The position numbers and the translations under genes were made by a program. The notes beneath the pieces are model-generated. The model did no database searches. It saw nothing but the letters and a program-made list of their open reading frames with translations, and was not told the DNA's origin. A stretch of 64,000 bases of DNA from Blastopirellula sediminis (lineage in GTDB: Bacteria; Planctomycetota; Planctomycetia; Pirellulales; Pirellulaceae), in contig NZ_JAJKFT010000004.1 of NCBI RefSeq assembly GCF_020966755.1, positions 868,001 through 932,000 of the forward strand, given 5' to 3'. This document shows positions 10,176-19,748 of the stretch, piece by piece (the stretch's first letter is position 1; each line of letters opens with the position of its first letter).

Positions 10176-11429
10176 TTACGACTTGACCGGTTTGACGGCG
10201 GTGATCAGGAAGGTCGGATTGAGCGACTCAAAACGATGCCGTTCCAGTTGGTAGGTGCTGTGGGCGATGTTGATCATCGTCGCCCGAGCTTCGCCCGCCA
10301 AACGCTGCAGCAGGTCGTGAACTTCGTGCAGGTTTTCGATACTGCCGATGTTGATCACGATGCGACCGCCCGGTTTCAGACGAGCGAAGGCCGCTTCGGC
10401 GATGCCGTGCACCTGGCGACCGGCGCCGCCGATGAAGACGCTGTCCGGATCGGGCAGATCTTCCCACGCTTCGGGCGCTTTCCCCAAAATCGGCGTCAGG
10501 TTGGTCACGCCAAACGACTCGGCGTTGATCTTGATCACGCCGTGGTCTTCCGGATCCATTTCGATCGCGTAGACGGCGCCTTCCGCGGCGATCATCGCCG
10601 CTTCGATCGAAACCGAACCGCTACCGGCGCCAACGTCCCAAACGATGCTGTTCGGGCCGAGGTCCATTTGCGAGAGGGCGATCGAGCGGGTTTCGGCCGA
10701 AGTGAGCAGACCGCGCTTCGGCTTCGATTGCAGGAAGACTTCGTCCGGGTTGCCGAACAGACGCTTGCCGACCAGCGCGATCGGTCGATCGGGAACGCCT
10801 GGCTTGCGAACGAGGATCATGACGTTGAGGGGACCGAATTGTTGTTCGGCGATTTCGGCCAGTTCTCCCTGCGTAACGCGCTCGTTCGGCGAGCCAAGGT
10901 GCTCGCAGACGTAGGCGGAGAAATAGTCGAGCTTCTGGGCGAGCAGCGCCTTGGCGATCACCGCCGGCGTCAGTTCGTCGGTGGTGAACAGGCCAACCTT
11001 TTCGGCCAACCGGGCGTTTTGCACGACGCGTTCCAGCGACTGCGTCGCCAGGTTGGCGAGATAGGCTTCGTCCCAGCTTTCTTTCACGCGGGCGAAGGCC
11101 AACTGCATGCTGCTGACGTGCGGCAGCACTTCAAAGCGATCTTTGCCGATCACATCGCACAGGTAACGCGCGACGCCGTAGAAGAGAGGATCGCCGCTGG
11201 TCAAAATGACGATCTGCTTGCCGGTGGCCGCTTTGACTCGTTCGACGAGCGCGTTCAAGTCGGCGCCGACCGGAAGCTTTTCGGCTTTGACCGAGTCGAC
11301 GTAGGCCAGCACCTGAGGGCTGCCGATGATCAGGTCGGCCGCGCCGATGCGCTGCGTCGCCTGAGCGGTGAGTCCGTCAAAACCATCGTCGCCGATGCCG
11401 ATAATCTGAATCTTGGCCGCTGAATTCAC
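10176..11429 (-). CDS. cobL: precorrin-6Y C5,15-methyltransferase (decarboxylating), CbiE-CbiT fusion
   Basis: CobL performs two SAM-dependent methylations and a decarboxylation in corrin-ring (vitamin B12) synthesis. Residues 1-205 are the CbiE tetrapyrrole methylase ([30 protein letters not shown]); residues about 230-417 are the CbiT Rossmann methylase ([23 protein letters not shown]). GTG at 11429 follows GAGGGCGG and is a good start. Length (417) is typical of CobL. No other corrin genes are visible here, so the rest of the pathway must lie elsewhere. Confidence 0.93.
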   Translation of the reverse strand: MNSAAKIQIIGIGDDGFDGLTAQATQRIGAADLIIGSPQVLAYVDSVKAEKLPVGADLNALVERVKAATGKQIVILTSGDPLFYGVARYLCDVIGKDRFEVLPHVSSMQLAFARVKESWDEAYLANLATQSLERVVQNARLAEKVGLFTTDELTPAVIAKALLAQKLDYFSAYVCEHLGSPNERVTQGELAEIAEQQFGPLNVMILVRKPGVPDRPIALVGKRLFGNPDEVFLQSKPKRGLLTSAETRSIALSQMDLGPNSIVWDVGAGSGSVSIEAAMIAAEGAVYAIEMDPEDHGVIKINAESFGVTNLTPILGKAPEAWEDLPDPDSVFIGGAGRQVHGIAEAAFARLKPGGRIVINIGSIENLHEVHDLLQRLAGEARATMINIAHSTYQLERHRFESLNPTFLITAVKPVKS

Positions 11430-11586
11430 GCCGCCCTCGCGTCGATTGTGGTTGCTGGAGAATCCACCTATTTTAAGAGATCCGGTCGGTTCCGGAAAGC
11501 TGGCGCAGCGGATTGATCGGGGGATCGTTTGGCGTTAGAACGTGGGTTTTGCGGATTTTTTCTCCTTACCGCTGAGCCCGCCCCGC

Positions 11587-12564
11587 ATGCCCACCGTCGC
11601 CGTCACGCTGCCCCATTTCCAGGTGACTTCCTGGCCTTACTACGACGTTTTGACCAACGCCGGCTTTCAGGTCGACTTTCCCGACTTGTCCCGTTCGATC
11701 TGGGACAATGATCGACTGGTGGAGGTGCTGGCCAACGCCGACGCGGTGATTTGCGGAACCGAGCCTTACACGCCGAGCGTATTGAACCGGATCAAAGCGC
11801 GGGTTCTATCACGAACCGGGGTTGGTTATGACTCGGTCGACGTGCCGGCCGCGACCGAGCGGAACATCGCCGTTTGTCGTACTCCCGGCGCCGTCCATGA
11901 ATCGGTCGTCGAGCATGCGATCGGGATGATCTTCGCCATGTATCGCGACGTAGTGAAGCGGAACGAAATGGTCCGGTCCGGAAAGTGGGAGCGAAAGTTC
12001 GGCCCACGGATCACCGGCAAGACGCTGGGGATCATCGGTTACGGCGTCATCGGCAAAGAGATCGCGGCGAAGGCGCAGCTGCTGGGGATGACGGCCATCG
12101 CTTACGATCCCTTTGCGGCAAGCGGCGGACCGGCTGGAGTCGAACTTGTTCCACTCGAAGAGATCTGGCGCCGCAGCGATGTGGTGAGTCTGCATGCTCC
12201 TTGCACGCCGGAGACGGCGCAGATCATCAACGCCGATTCGTTGGCGAAGATGAAAGATGACGCGCTGTTGATCAACACGGCCCGCGGCGGTTTGATCAAC
12301 GAAGCCGATCTCGCATCGGCGATGAAGGCAGGTAAGTTGCGGGGCGCCGCACTGGACGTCTTGGAACAAGAGCCGGCCGGCCAAGATCACCCCCTCTTTG
12401 AAGTCGAAAACATCTACTTCTCTCCGCATATGGGCGGACTCGACGAAGAGTCGATGCTCGCCATGTCGAACATGGCCGCACAAAACATCATCGACTTGCA
12501 CGCAGGCCGCTGGCCGGCGGAGTGCATCGTCAACGGCAATGACTTGAATGGTTGGAAGTGGTAG
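11587..12564 (+). CDS. D-2-hydroxyacid / phosphoglycerate dehydrogenase family
   Basis: This NAD-dependent dehydrogenase oxidises a D-2-hydroxyacid; 3-phosphoglycerate (serine synthesis) is one candidate. The NAD fold is GIIGYGVIGKEIA; the catalytic Arg is in NTARGGLINE, Glu in DVLEQEP and His in FSPHMGG. ATG at 11587 (MPTVAVTLPHF) is preferred over an in-frame ATG at 11542 whose extra residues look non-homologous. About 325 residues matches short-form enzymes lacking an ACT domain. The neighbours are unrelated, so the substrate stays open; a phosphonate- or glyoxylate-type reductase is equally possible. Confidence 0.88.
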   Translation: MPTVAVTLPHFQVTSWPYYDVLTNAGFQVDFPDLSRSIWDNDRLVEVLANADAVICGTEPYTPSVLNRIKARVLSRTGVGYDSVDVPAATERNIAVCRTPGAVHESVVEHAIGMIFAMYRDVVKRNEMVRSGKWERKFGPRITGKTLGIIGYGVIGKEIAAKAQLLGMTAIAYDPFAASGGPAGVELVPLEEIWRRSDVVSLHAPCTPETAQIINADSLAKMKDDALLINTARGGLINEADLASAMKAGKLRGAALDVLEQEPAGQDHPLFEVENIYFSPHMGGLDEESMLAMSNMAAQNIIDLHAGRWPAECIVNGNDLNGWKW

Positions 12565-12895
12565 CCGGCTTGGGCGACCAGAGACCATTCGTCCGTTCGC
12601 ACGCTTTCCGGCTCCGGTCATGGCGGAGATTGCGCTCCGCCGTATTCCGCGCAGATCTGCCTGGAAGTGGGGCGGTTTTCCTGGGGGTCGTCACGTTTTT
12701 TTGGGAAAAAGGTCAAATCCCCGATAGCAGGGGAATAAATGCCTAATCCCTTTCCTTCGATATTGTCGAAAGATTCTTCCGTACCGGATTAATCGGTACA
12801 GCATGAATTAACGGCGTTATCGCACCATTCCCCCACGCACTTGCGATGACTGACTTGGTTTTTCGACAGCCTGCCAGAGGGGGAATTGCTAGGCC
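12565..12895. other. intergenic leader of the flagellin gene
   Basis: This 331-base stretch has no gene that I can support. It holds the sigma28-like promoter at 12736-12763 and, right before the flagellin ATG, the ribosome-binding sequence AGAGGGGG. The first half (12565-12720) is featureless to me. Confidence 0.5.
12736..12763 (+). promoter_or_regulatory. sigma28 (FliA)-like flagellar promoter
   Basis: TAAA at 12736-12739 and TTCGATAT at 12756-12763 are 16 bases apart. The FliA consensus is TAAA-N15-GCCGATAA, so the core CGATA is kept with one extra spacer base. It lies about 130 bases before the flagellin start, consistent with late-class flagellar control. Confidence 0.45.
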
Positions 12896-15800
12896 ATGAC
12901 TCGCATTAATACGAACGTAAGTTCGCTTGTCGCACAGAAGAACTTGGGTCGCTCCAACGCCGACCTCAACGTCACTCTTACCCGTCTGAGCACCGGTCTC
13001 CGCATCAACAGCGGTAAAGACGATCCGGCCGGTTTGATCGCCAGCGAATCGCTCCGTAGCGATATCACCAGCGTGGAGAAAGCGATCACCAACAGCGAGC
13101 GGGCGAACCAGCTGATCGCAACGGCCGATAGCGCTCTCGGGCAGGTGAGCTCGCTGCTCAACGACATTCGCGGCCTGATCTCGGAAGCGGCCAATACCGG
13201 CGCTCTCAGCGATGATCAGATCGCGGCGAACCAATTGCAGATCGACTCGTCGCTGGAAGCGATCGACCGGATCGCGCAGGTCACTTCGTTCCAAGGGAAA
13301 CGCCTCTTGGACGGTAACCTCGACTTCATCACGCAGAACGTGAACAGTTCGGGCATCGAAGGGCTCCGCATCGATCAAGCGAACTTCGGAACATTGAGTG
13401 AGATCGGCGTCTCGGTCAATGTCGTCAAACAAGCGACTCGCGCAACCCTCAACTATGGCTTCGGCGCGGTAGCCGACGACCTGGTCTTGGAAATTGGCGG
13501 CGCCAACGGCACCGAAGCGTTCAACTTCGCCAAAGGTTCGACGATTGAAGAAATCGCGTCCGCGGTGAACCTGGTCTCGGACGCCACCGGCGTCGAAGCG
13601 GTCGTCCAATCCGCCGCCACGAAGGGGACGCTGACCGTCAGCAGCTTTGGCGCCAACAACGACATCACGTTGACCGCGAATGAAGCCGGCTTTGATGCAG
13701 GCGACGTTCGCATCAAATACGCCACGGGGACGACCACCACGACTTCGGCGACCTATACCGCTCCGAGCGGCGACGACCCGGCGAAGTTGGAAGTGACCCT
13801 TGGCGTTTCCGCCTACGTTGCAGCCTCCGTCACGGTCGACACCGCGGGCAACGACAACGCGTTCTCGATCACCGCAAATCAGCTAGGCGCCGACGTCAAC
13901 GGCGTTCAGGTTATTTTGGATAACACCGGCGCCAAAGGCGCCGAAACGGTCGATTACGACGCCGACGCCGGCACGCTGACGATCCACAAGGCGGCCACTT
14001 CGACCGGCGCGGAAATTGTCGCCGCCATCAATAACGCCGCCATCAACACCCAGGTCGCTTCGCTGTTCACGGCCGCATTGGTGGAACAGTCTGGACCTGG
14101 CGCCGGCGCCGGCCCTGTGGCCGCCACGGGCGCCGCGGGAACCTTCGCGGGCGGTGTGGACGGAGGCGACATCATCGCCACCGCGAACGACGTCATCGCT
14201 GCGATCAATGCCGCTACCGGCAACGACAAAGTGACCGCTTCGATCGCCGCCGACAACGACGGCTATAGCACGGTCACGGAGTTCTCGAACTACGCTTACA
14301 ACGGCGTCGCCGAAGAGAACAACTATTTGCAGTTCCTGGCGCCCGATGACGCTCCGAATATCCGCTTCGTTTCCAGCGCCGGCAGTTCGCTTGGTATCGA
14401 CACCGGTACCGATCCGCGCGTCGAAGGTCGGTCGCAAGCGACGATTCAGAACGATGACGCCAACGGCACCTTCACGATCCTGGCGACGCAGAAGGGAACC
14501 GAGTACGACGGTTACTCGATCAGCTTCGTGGATGACGCCAATCTAACGGGCGGCGGCGACGAATTCGTCGTGCTCGACAAAGAAAACAAGACGATCGTCA
14601 TTCATGCCGTCGATGGCGTTTCGACTGCGCAGAACGTCGTTGATGCGGTCAACAACGACAACTACGTCAGCGACTATTTTGAAGCCGACAACTTTGGCTC
14701 CAGCGACGGTTCGGACGTGTTGGACTATTCCGAACTGACGATTCCTGCCGAGACGACCGGCGGTCTGGTCAGCAAAGGGACGTTGATCATCAACCTGGAA
14801 ACGGACGAAGACGGCAATATCAAGACGACCGCCAACGACTTGATCGCCTTCTTTGACGATCCCAGCCTGTTTATCGAGGACGCCGGCGCTGCGGCCTCGG
14901 CGCTTTCGTACCTGCAGGCTCGCGGCATCAGCGTGACCAATGTCGGCGGCAGCGACGGCAGCGGCGTGCTGGCTCCCACCGAAACGGATATCTCATTCGC
15001 GACCAGCGGCGCCGATTTGGAAGACGCACAGGCTGCCGGCACTACCTTTGCCGTTAACGGCGCAACCGCTCAGTTGAGCTTTACGGCGGTCAACTCCGGC
15101 GCTGAGTTTGACGGCGTCAAAGTTCAATTCGTCAACGACGCGACGGTTACTGGCGGCGTTGACGAGCGTGGAGAATATGACGCCGCGTCAAAGACGCTTA
15201 CCTTCTACATCGATGCTGGGGCCACCACGGCGGACGATATCAAAGCGGCGCTCGACGGCGATGCGGACCTGAGCCTGCTGTTTAGCGTCGTTTCCGGCGG
15301 TACTGGGCTGATCACTTCCGACGATTCCGCGACGCTGACCGGAGGCGTGATCGACAACGGTTCGGTCGACGGCGCGGCGCTGCTCGACAACTCGGACGAG
15401 CAGGACCTGGGGCTGACGTTCCGCGCTACGAAGTTTGGTTCGGATTCATTCGTCAGCGTGAAGGCCCTGAGCGGCGTCGTTAGTCTGACCGACCAGAATG
15501 GAACGACTGGGGTCGATCGTGCGACTGGCACCGACGTGGACGTCCGCATCAACGGCATTCAAGCGATCGGCGACGGCTTGAAAGCCTCGATCAATACCTC
15601 GGCGCTCGACCTCAGTTTTTCGGTCGATGAGAACGTGGAAGATGGCGATACGTTCGACTTCCAGATTGTCGGCGGCGGCGCCTTGTTCCAACTGGGGCCG
15701 GACGTCGTCAGCAACCAGCAGGCTCGCCTTGGCATTCAAAGCGTCAGCACCGCCACCTTGGGCGGCGTCAGCGGCCGCTTGTTCGAGCTTCGCTCGGGCG

Positions 15801-16105
15801 GTAACAAGAGCCTGACTGCCGACGTCGGCGGCGCGGCGAAGGTGGTCGACGAAGTGATCAATGTTGTGACGTCGCTTCGCGGTCGATTGGGCGCCTTCCA
15901 GAAGACGACCCTCGACTCGAACATCTACTCGCTCAACGATACGCTGGCCAATCTGACCGAAGCGGAAAGCTCGATCCGCGACGCCGACTTCGCCGTCGAA
16001 TCGGCCAGACTGACGCGAGCCCAGATTCTGGTCCAGTCGGGCACCTCGGTGTTGGGTATCGCCAACCAGAATCCGCAAAACGTCCTCAGCCTGCTGCAGC
16101 AATAG
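12896..16105 (+). CDS. fliC: giant flagellin with repetitive hypervariable domain
   Basis: This is the filament subunit, exported by the flagellar type III system. The conserved N-terminal D0/D1 helices span residues 1-150 (MTRINTNVSSLVAQKNLGRS, RLSTGLRINSGKDDPAG, SFQGKRLLDG) and the C-terminal D1/D0 helices the last ~130 residues, ending ANQNPQNVLSLLQQ. At 1069 residues it is about twice a usual flagellin. The centre contains flagellin-IN-like beta modules recurring about every 200 residues (near 315, 524 and 724). Each has the pattern F-x-A-x(3)-G-x(2)-D/V-x-G, then a DD/ND-A-TGG tract and a T-x-TI/TF strand. The gene stands alone, between a sigma28-like promoter and a strong terminator. 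Confidence 0.95.
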   Translation: MTRINTNVSSLVAQKNLGRSNADLNVTLTRLSTGLRINSGKDDPAGLIASESLRSDITSVEKAITNSERANQLIATADSALGQVSSLLNDIRGLISEAANTGALSDDQIAANQLQIDSSLEAIDRIAQVTSFQGKRLLDGNLDFITQNVNSSGIEGLRIDQANFGTLSEIGVSVNVVKQATRATLNYGFGAVADDLVLEIGGANGTEAFNFAKGSTIEEIASAVNLVSDATGVEAVVQSAATKGTLTVSSFGANNDITLTANEAGFDAGDVRIKYATGTTTTTSATYTAPSGDDPAKLEVTLGVSAYVAASVTVDTAGNDNAFSITANQLGADVNGVQVILDNTGAKGAETVDYDADAGTLTIHKAATSTGAEIVAAINNAAINTQVASLFTAALVEQSGPGAGAGPVAATGAAGTFAGGVDGGDIIATANDVIAAINAATGNDKVTASIAADNDGYSTVTEFSNYAYNGVAEENNYLQFLAPDDAPNIRFVSSAGSSLGIDTGTDPRVEGRSQATIQNDDANGTFTILATQKGTEYDGYSISFVDDANLTGGGDEFVVLDKENKTIVIHAVDGVSTAQNVVDAVNNDNYVSDYFEADNFGSSDGSDVLDYSELTIPAETTGGLVSKGTLIINLETDEDGNIKTTANDLIAFFDDPSLFIEDAGAAASALSYLQARGISVTNVGGSDGSGVLAPTETDISFATSGADLEDAQAAGTTFAVNGATAQLSFTAVNSGAEFDGVKVQFVNDATVTGGVDERGEYDAASKTLTFYIDAGATTADDIKAALDGDADLSLLFSVVSGGTGLITSDDSATLTGGVIDNGSVDGAALLDNSDEQDLGLTFRATKFGSDSFVSVKALSGVVSLTDQNGTTGVDRATGTDVDVRINGIQAIGDGLKASINTSALDLSFSVDENVEDGDTFDFQIVGGGALFQLGPDVVSNQQARLGIQSVSTATLGGVSGRLFELRSGGNKSLTADVGGAAKVVDEVINVVTSLRGRLGAFQKTTLDSNIYSLNDTLANLTEAESSIRDADFAVESARLTRAQILVQSGTSVLGIANQNPQNVLSLLQQ

Positions 16106-16134
16106 TTTGCAGCTTCGTAGTCGATGACAAAACG

Positions 16135-16169
16135 AAAAAAGCCGCGACATTGCGTCGCGGCTTTTTTTT
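16135..16169. terminator. bidirectional Rho-independent terminator
   Basis: A run of six A precedes the stem GCCGCGAC/GTCGCGGC (4-base loop) and eight T follow. It ends the flagellin transcript on the plus strand and the IscA-type gene transcript on the minus strand. Confidence 0.92.
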
Positions 16170-16191
16170 GATTCGGATTGTCGCCAGACGA

Positions 16192-16524
16192 CTACGCCTG
16201 GAACGAGCTGCCGCAACCGCAGGTCTTCACAGCGTTCGGGTTGTTGAACGTGAAGCCGTGGCGATCCAGACCCTTGTAGAAGTCGACCGTGGTGCCGTCC
16301 AAATAGAGGAGGCTCTTCTTGTCGACGACGACCGGCAGGCCGTGGAATTCGTACTTGCTGTCTTTTTCTTCGTCGAAATCTTGCGACAGCGTGATGCTAT
16401 ACGAAAACCCGCTGCAACCGCCGCCGGTGATGCCCAAGCGCAGCATGGTATCCGGGTCATGCTTGCCATCGGTGATGATACGACGAACTTCTTCTGCCGC
16501 AGTTTCGGTAACTACAACTGCCAT
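16192..16524 (-). CDS. HesB/IscA-type iron-sulfur cluster carrier
   Basis: This A-type carrier accepts an Fe-S cluster and passes it to apoproteins. The three cluster-binding cysteines are in GGGCSGFSY and near the C terminus in TCGCGSSF. At 110 residues it is the normal size. ATG at 16524 (MAVVVTETAAEEV) has GAGGAG about ten bases upstream; an upstream in-frame TTG at 16542 lacks that. It lies just downstream of the cysteine desulfurase on the same strand, a functional pairing, though 134 bases separate the two. Confidence 0.93.
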   Translation of the reverse strand: MAVVVTETAAEEVRRIITDGKHDPDTMLRLGITGGGCSGFSYSITLSQDFDEEKDSKYEFHGLPVVVDKKSLLYLDGTTVDFYKGLDRHGFTFNNPNAVKTCGCGSSFQA

Positions 16525-16658
16525 CGCTATTTCGCTCCTCAAACTGTTTTGGGGAAAAGACTTTTCACATATTGTGATGTCTAAATTATACGAACCAGGG
16601 TCAAAAGGAAAGTCCGGCGACCGGCTTTCCCGCTACCCAAGGCTCGTTTTACGGCAAA

Positions 16659-17849
16659 TCAGGTCGGTTTTACCAGCTTCCGCAGCCGGCTGACCGCCGC
16701 CGCGACGTGCGTCACGGCAAATTCAATATGCTCCGCGGTAGTGAATCGGCCAAGTCCAAATCGGAGGCTGCTCCGGGTGGCATCCTCGGACAGACCGATC
16801 GCCTGTAGCACATGGCTTGGTTCCGGATTGGCCGAAGTACAGGCGCTGCCCGAAGATACGGCGATCTCGCGGACGTTCATCATCAGCGCCTCGCCGTCGA
16901 CGCCGGCGAAAGAAACGTTCAAATTGCCGGCAAGTCGCAGCTGCGGCGTGCACTCGGGCCCGTTCAGCGTCACCCCGTCGATCGCCGACTGGAGCCCCGC
17001 GAGCAACTGATCGCGCAGCTGCGCCTGACGCGGCATTTCGGTCGCCATCTCGTCGAGACAGAGCCGCAGCGCCGCCGCCAGGCCGATGATGCCGGGGACA
17101 TTTAGGGTTCCGCTGCGGACCCCTTTTTCCTGCCCGCCCCCGTCGATTTGCGGTTCGAGCCGAATCCGCTTACCACGCTTGCGAACGTAGAGGGCGCCGC
17201 ATCCTTTGGGGCCGTAGATCTTGTGCGCGGTAAAGCTCGCCAGGTCGACTCCCAGAGCATGAAAATCGAGCGGCGTTTTGCCGACCGCCTGCGTCGCGTC
17301 GCAATGAAACGGTACGCCGCGCTCCTGACAGATCCGGCCGATCTCGGCGATCGGATGGAGGACGCCGATCTCGTTGTTCGCCGCCATGATGCTGACCAGC
17401 GCGGTGTCGTCACGCAGCGCGTCGGCGACTTGCTGTGGATCGATCTGCCCGGCGTTGGCGGCGCCTTGTTGCTGCGGCGAAAGGAGCGTCACTTCAAAGC
17501 CGCTCCGGCCAAGTTTGGCGAGCGGATCGAGGACCGCCTTGTGTTCGGTGGTGACGCTGATCACATGATCGCCGCGACGACGACGCTGCCCGAGGATGCC
17601 GCGGATCGCCAGGTTGTTGCTCTCGGTCGCGCCGCTGGTGAAGACGATTTCGCTGGCTTCGGCGCCAAGTCCGGCTGCAATCGACTCGCGAGCTTTCTCG
17701 ACCGCTTCGCGAGCCGCTTCGCCGAACAGATGCCCAACGCTTCCCGGGTTGCCGTACTCTTCCAGAAAGTAGGGGGTCATCGCCGCCAAGACGCGCTCGT
17801 CGACGCGCGTCGTGGCGTGGTTATCGAGATAGATCGGTCGAGCGGTCAA
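16659..17849 (-). CDS. cysteine desulfurase, NifS/IscS family
   Basis: This pyridoxal-phosphate enzyme removes sulfur from cysteine for Fe-S clusters and tRNA thiolation. The N-terminal signature PIYLDNHATT is present, SFTAHKIYGPKG contains the PLP-binding Lys, and SSGSACTSANPEPSHVL holds the catalytic Cys. Length 396 fits the group I (IscS/NifS) class. The start codon is TTG at 17849. A NUDIX-like gene ends 41 bases upstream and an IscA-type carrier follows, so a small Fe-S/sulfur transfer operon is likely; no IscU or IscR is visible here. Confidence 0.93.
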   Translation of the reverse strand: MTARPIYLDNHATTRVDERVLAAMTPYFLEEYGNPGSVGHLFGEAAREAVEKARESIAAGLGAEASEIVFTSGATESNNLAIRGILGQRRRRGDHVISVTTEHKAVLDPLAKLGRSGFEVTLLSPQQQGAANAGQIDPQQVADALRDDTALVSIMAANNEIGVLHPIAEIGRICQERGVPFHCDATQAVGKTPLDFHALGVDLASFTAHKIYGPKGCGALYVRKRGKRIRLEPQIDGGGQEKGVRSGTLNVPGIIGLAAALRLCLDEMATEMPRQAQLRDQLLAGLQSAIDGVTLNGPECTPQLRLAGNLNVSFAGVDGEALMMNVREIAVSSGSACTSANPEPSHVLQAIGLSEDATRSSLRFGLGRFTTAEHIEFAVTHVAAAVSRLRKLVKPT

Positions 17850-17890
17850 AGGATGATTCGCACAGGAAGCGGAAAGGGATCCGCTCTATG

Positions 17891-18511
17891 CTAACCGTAG
17901 AGCGCCTGGAGGCAAATGCTCGACCAGGTTTCGCAGCGATCGAGCTCTTCGAGCAGTTGGGAGACCGGCACGAAGCCTGCTTCGATGATTTCGCTTTCCC
18001 GCGGGCGAACCGCCGGCTGAGCGACGCGGCAACGATGGACCACGCCCAGATGGACCTGGCCGACCGGGTTTTGGTCGTCGTTGATCAGGCCGACGCAGTC
18101 GATTTCGTATTCGCAGTCGATTTCGACTTCTTCATCCAGCTCACGGCGCATCCCTTCTTCGTACGGATTGCCCGAGAGATGCTCGGCGGCGTCTTCGCTG
18201 GAGATATGACCGCCGACTCCGACGCTCCGCTTGCTGTGCAGACGACTTTCCCCTTGTCCTTTGCCGCGGACGTATTGGAAAACCCAAGCTTCGCCATCGG
18301 CGTCGACGTACTCAAAAATGACGTACGGGATCAGCTGCTTGAAGCTGGGATCCTCCTCCATCTCAGGACGAGGGCGGAAGCTGATCAGCTCGGGCTGGAG
18401 CAGATGTTCCAGGTACCGCGGGGCGTCCGGAGAGAAGCCCTGAAAATAGCCCAAATTACGGAATTCAGCGGTCGGGACGACCAGAATATGTTCGACCTGG
18501 GCGATGCTCAT
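17891..18511 (-). CDS. NUDIX-like phosphoesterase
   Basis: The 206-residue product has a NUDIX-box-like segment: GVGGHIS, then after an insertion YEEGMRRELDEEVEI, with the REL-EE metal ligands intact. The insertion between Gly and Arg is longer than the standard 23-residue box, so it is a diverged member. The first ~60 residues (EHILVVPTAEFRNLGYFQGF) are not typical of NUDIX and resemble a phosphoesterase subgroup found in planctomycetes and other bacteria. Substrate unknown. It lies between queA (84 bases upstream) and the cysteine desulfurase gene on the same strand. Confidence 0.75.
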   Translation of the reverse strand: MSIAQVEHILVVPTAEFRNLGYFQGFSPDAPRYLEHLLQPELISFRPRPEMEEDPSFKQLIPYVIFEYVDADGEAWVFQYVRGKGQGESRLHSKRSVGVGGHISSEDAAEHLSGNPYEEGMRRELDEEVEIDCEYEIDCVGLINDDQNPVGQVHLGVVHRCRVAQPAVRPRESEIIEAGFVPVSQLLEELDRCETWSSICLQALYG

Positions 18512-18595
18512 GGCGACTCCTTTCGTTTCTCGCGGACACGGGCTCTGACTGCTAGCAGATTGTACGGCTTTTCGGCCGCCGCTTCGACTGGGGAC

Positions 18596-19642
18596 CTACA
18601 GGATCAGCATCGCGTCGCCGTAGCTGTAAAAACGGTACTCTTCGCGGATCGCTTCGGCGTAGGCTTCGCGAATCAGCTCATCCCCCCCGAACGTCCGCAC
18701 CAGAACCAGCAGCGTCGATTTGGGGAGGTGGAAGTTGGTCAAAAGTGCGTCGACCGCGTGGAACTCAAACGGCGGGCGGATGAACAGATCGGTCTGACCG
18801 CGCCACGGTTGCAGTTCGCCTGAGCGAGCCGCCGTTTCCAGCACGCGGGCGACCGTGGTGCCAACCGCAACAGCGCGTCCGCCGGCTTCCTTCGTTTCCA
18901 GAATGCGCTCGACCGCCGATTCGCGGATTTCGCCCCATTCCTTGTGCATCACGTGTTCTTCGAGCTGGTCGACCGAGACCGGGCGGAACGTCCCGATGCC
19001 GACGTGCAGCGTCACGTAGTCGATCATGCGATCGCCGGCGGTCAGCTTTTTCATCAACTCGGTCGTGAAGTGAAGACCGGCGGTCGGCGCGGCGACGGCG
19101 CCCGGCTGTTCGGCGAAGACGGTCTGATACCGCTTCCAGTCCTCCGGCATCATTTCCCCTTCGCGAATGTAGTGGGGAAGGGGAACGCGGCCGACGCGAT
19201 CGAGGATTTCCAGCGTCGATTCGCTCGACTCTGGTTCAACCGCCCACATCCCCGCGCCAAGACTGGCGATCAGGCGGAGCGAGATATCTTCCTTCGTTTC
19301 GCGATCTTCGAGCGTTACCAATTCGCCGGGGGCGATTTTGCCGCGGGTTTTGGCGAGAACCAGCCAGTGACCGTTGACGTCTGATTCGAGATAGAGTCCT
19401 TGCCAACGTCCGCCGGTCAGCGCGCGGCGACCAACCAGGCGAGCCGGGACGACTTTGGTGTTGTTGAGGACGAGATGATCGGACGGAAGTAAAATTTCGG
19501 GAAGATCGCGAATATGGCGATGCTCAAGCTGTCCGGACTTGCGATCTACCACCAAAAGGCGGGCGTCCGCTCTTTTTTCGAGCGGCTCTTGCGCAATCAA
19601 CTCTTTCGGTAGTTTATAGTCGTATTGTTCGATGCTGGTCAT
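18596..19642 (-). CDS. queA: S-adenosylmethionine:tRNA ribosyltransferase-isomerase
   Basis: QueA transfers the ribosyl part of SAM onto preQ1 in tRNA to make epoxyqueuosine. Diagnostic tracts are YDYKLPKELIAQEPLEKRADARLL near the start (given here only as a region, residues 6-29), HYIREGEM, GAVAAPTAGLHFT, TLHVGIGTFRPV and NFHLPKSTLLVLV; the product ends YSYGDAMLIL. Length 348 is standard and the gene appears intact. Other queuosine genes are not in the window. It heads a minus-strand run with the NUDIX-like and cysteine desulfurase genes. Confidence 0.96.
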   Translation of the reverse strand: MTSIEQYDYKLPKELIAQEPLEKRADARLLVVDRKSGQLEHRHIRDLPEILLPSDHLVLNNTKVVPARLVGRRALTGGRWQGLYLESDVNGHWLVLAKTRGKIAPGELVTLEDRETKEDISLRLIASLGAGMWAVEPESSESTLEILDRVGRVPLPHYIREGEMMPEDWKRYQTVFAEQPGAVAAPTAGLHFTTELMKKLTAGDRMIDYVTLHVGIGTFRPVSVDQLEEHVMHKEWGEIRESAVERILETKEAGGRAVAVGTTVARVLETAARSGELQPWRGQTDLFIRPPFEFHAVDALLTNFHLPKSTLLVLVRTFGGDELIREAYAEAIREEYRFYSYGDAMLIL

Positions 19643-19748
19643 AAGGCGGGGGGCTTTAAGGGCGTGGGCGTCGAAAGGTTAGCATGCGACGCATTTTTGT
19701 AATATAGATGGCAATCGCTCTTTTTTTCTACCCGAGGCCGCCAGAAGA

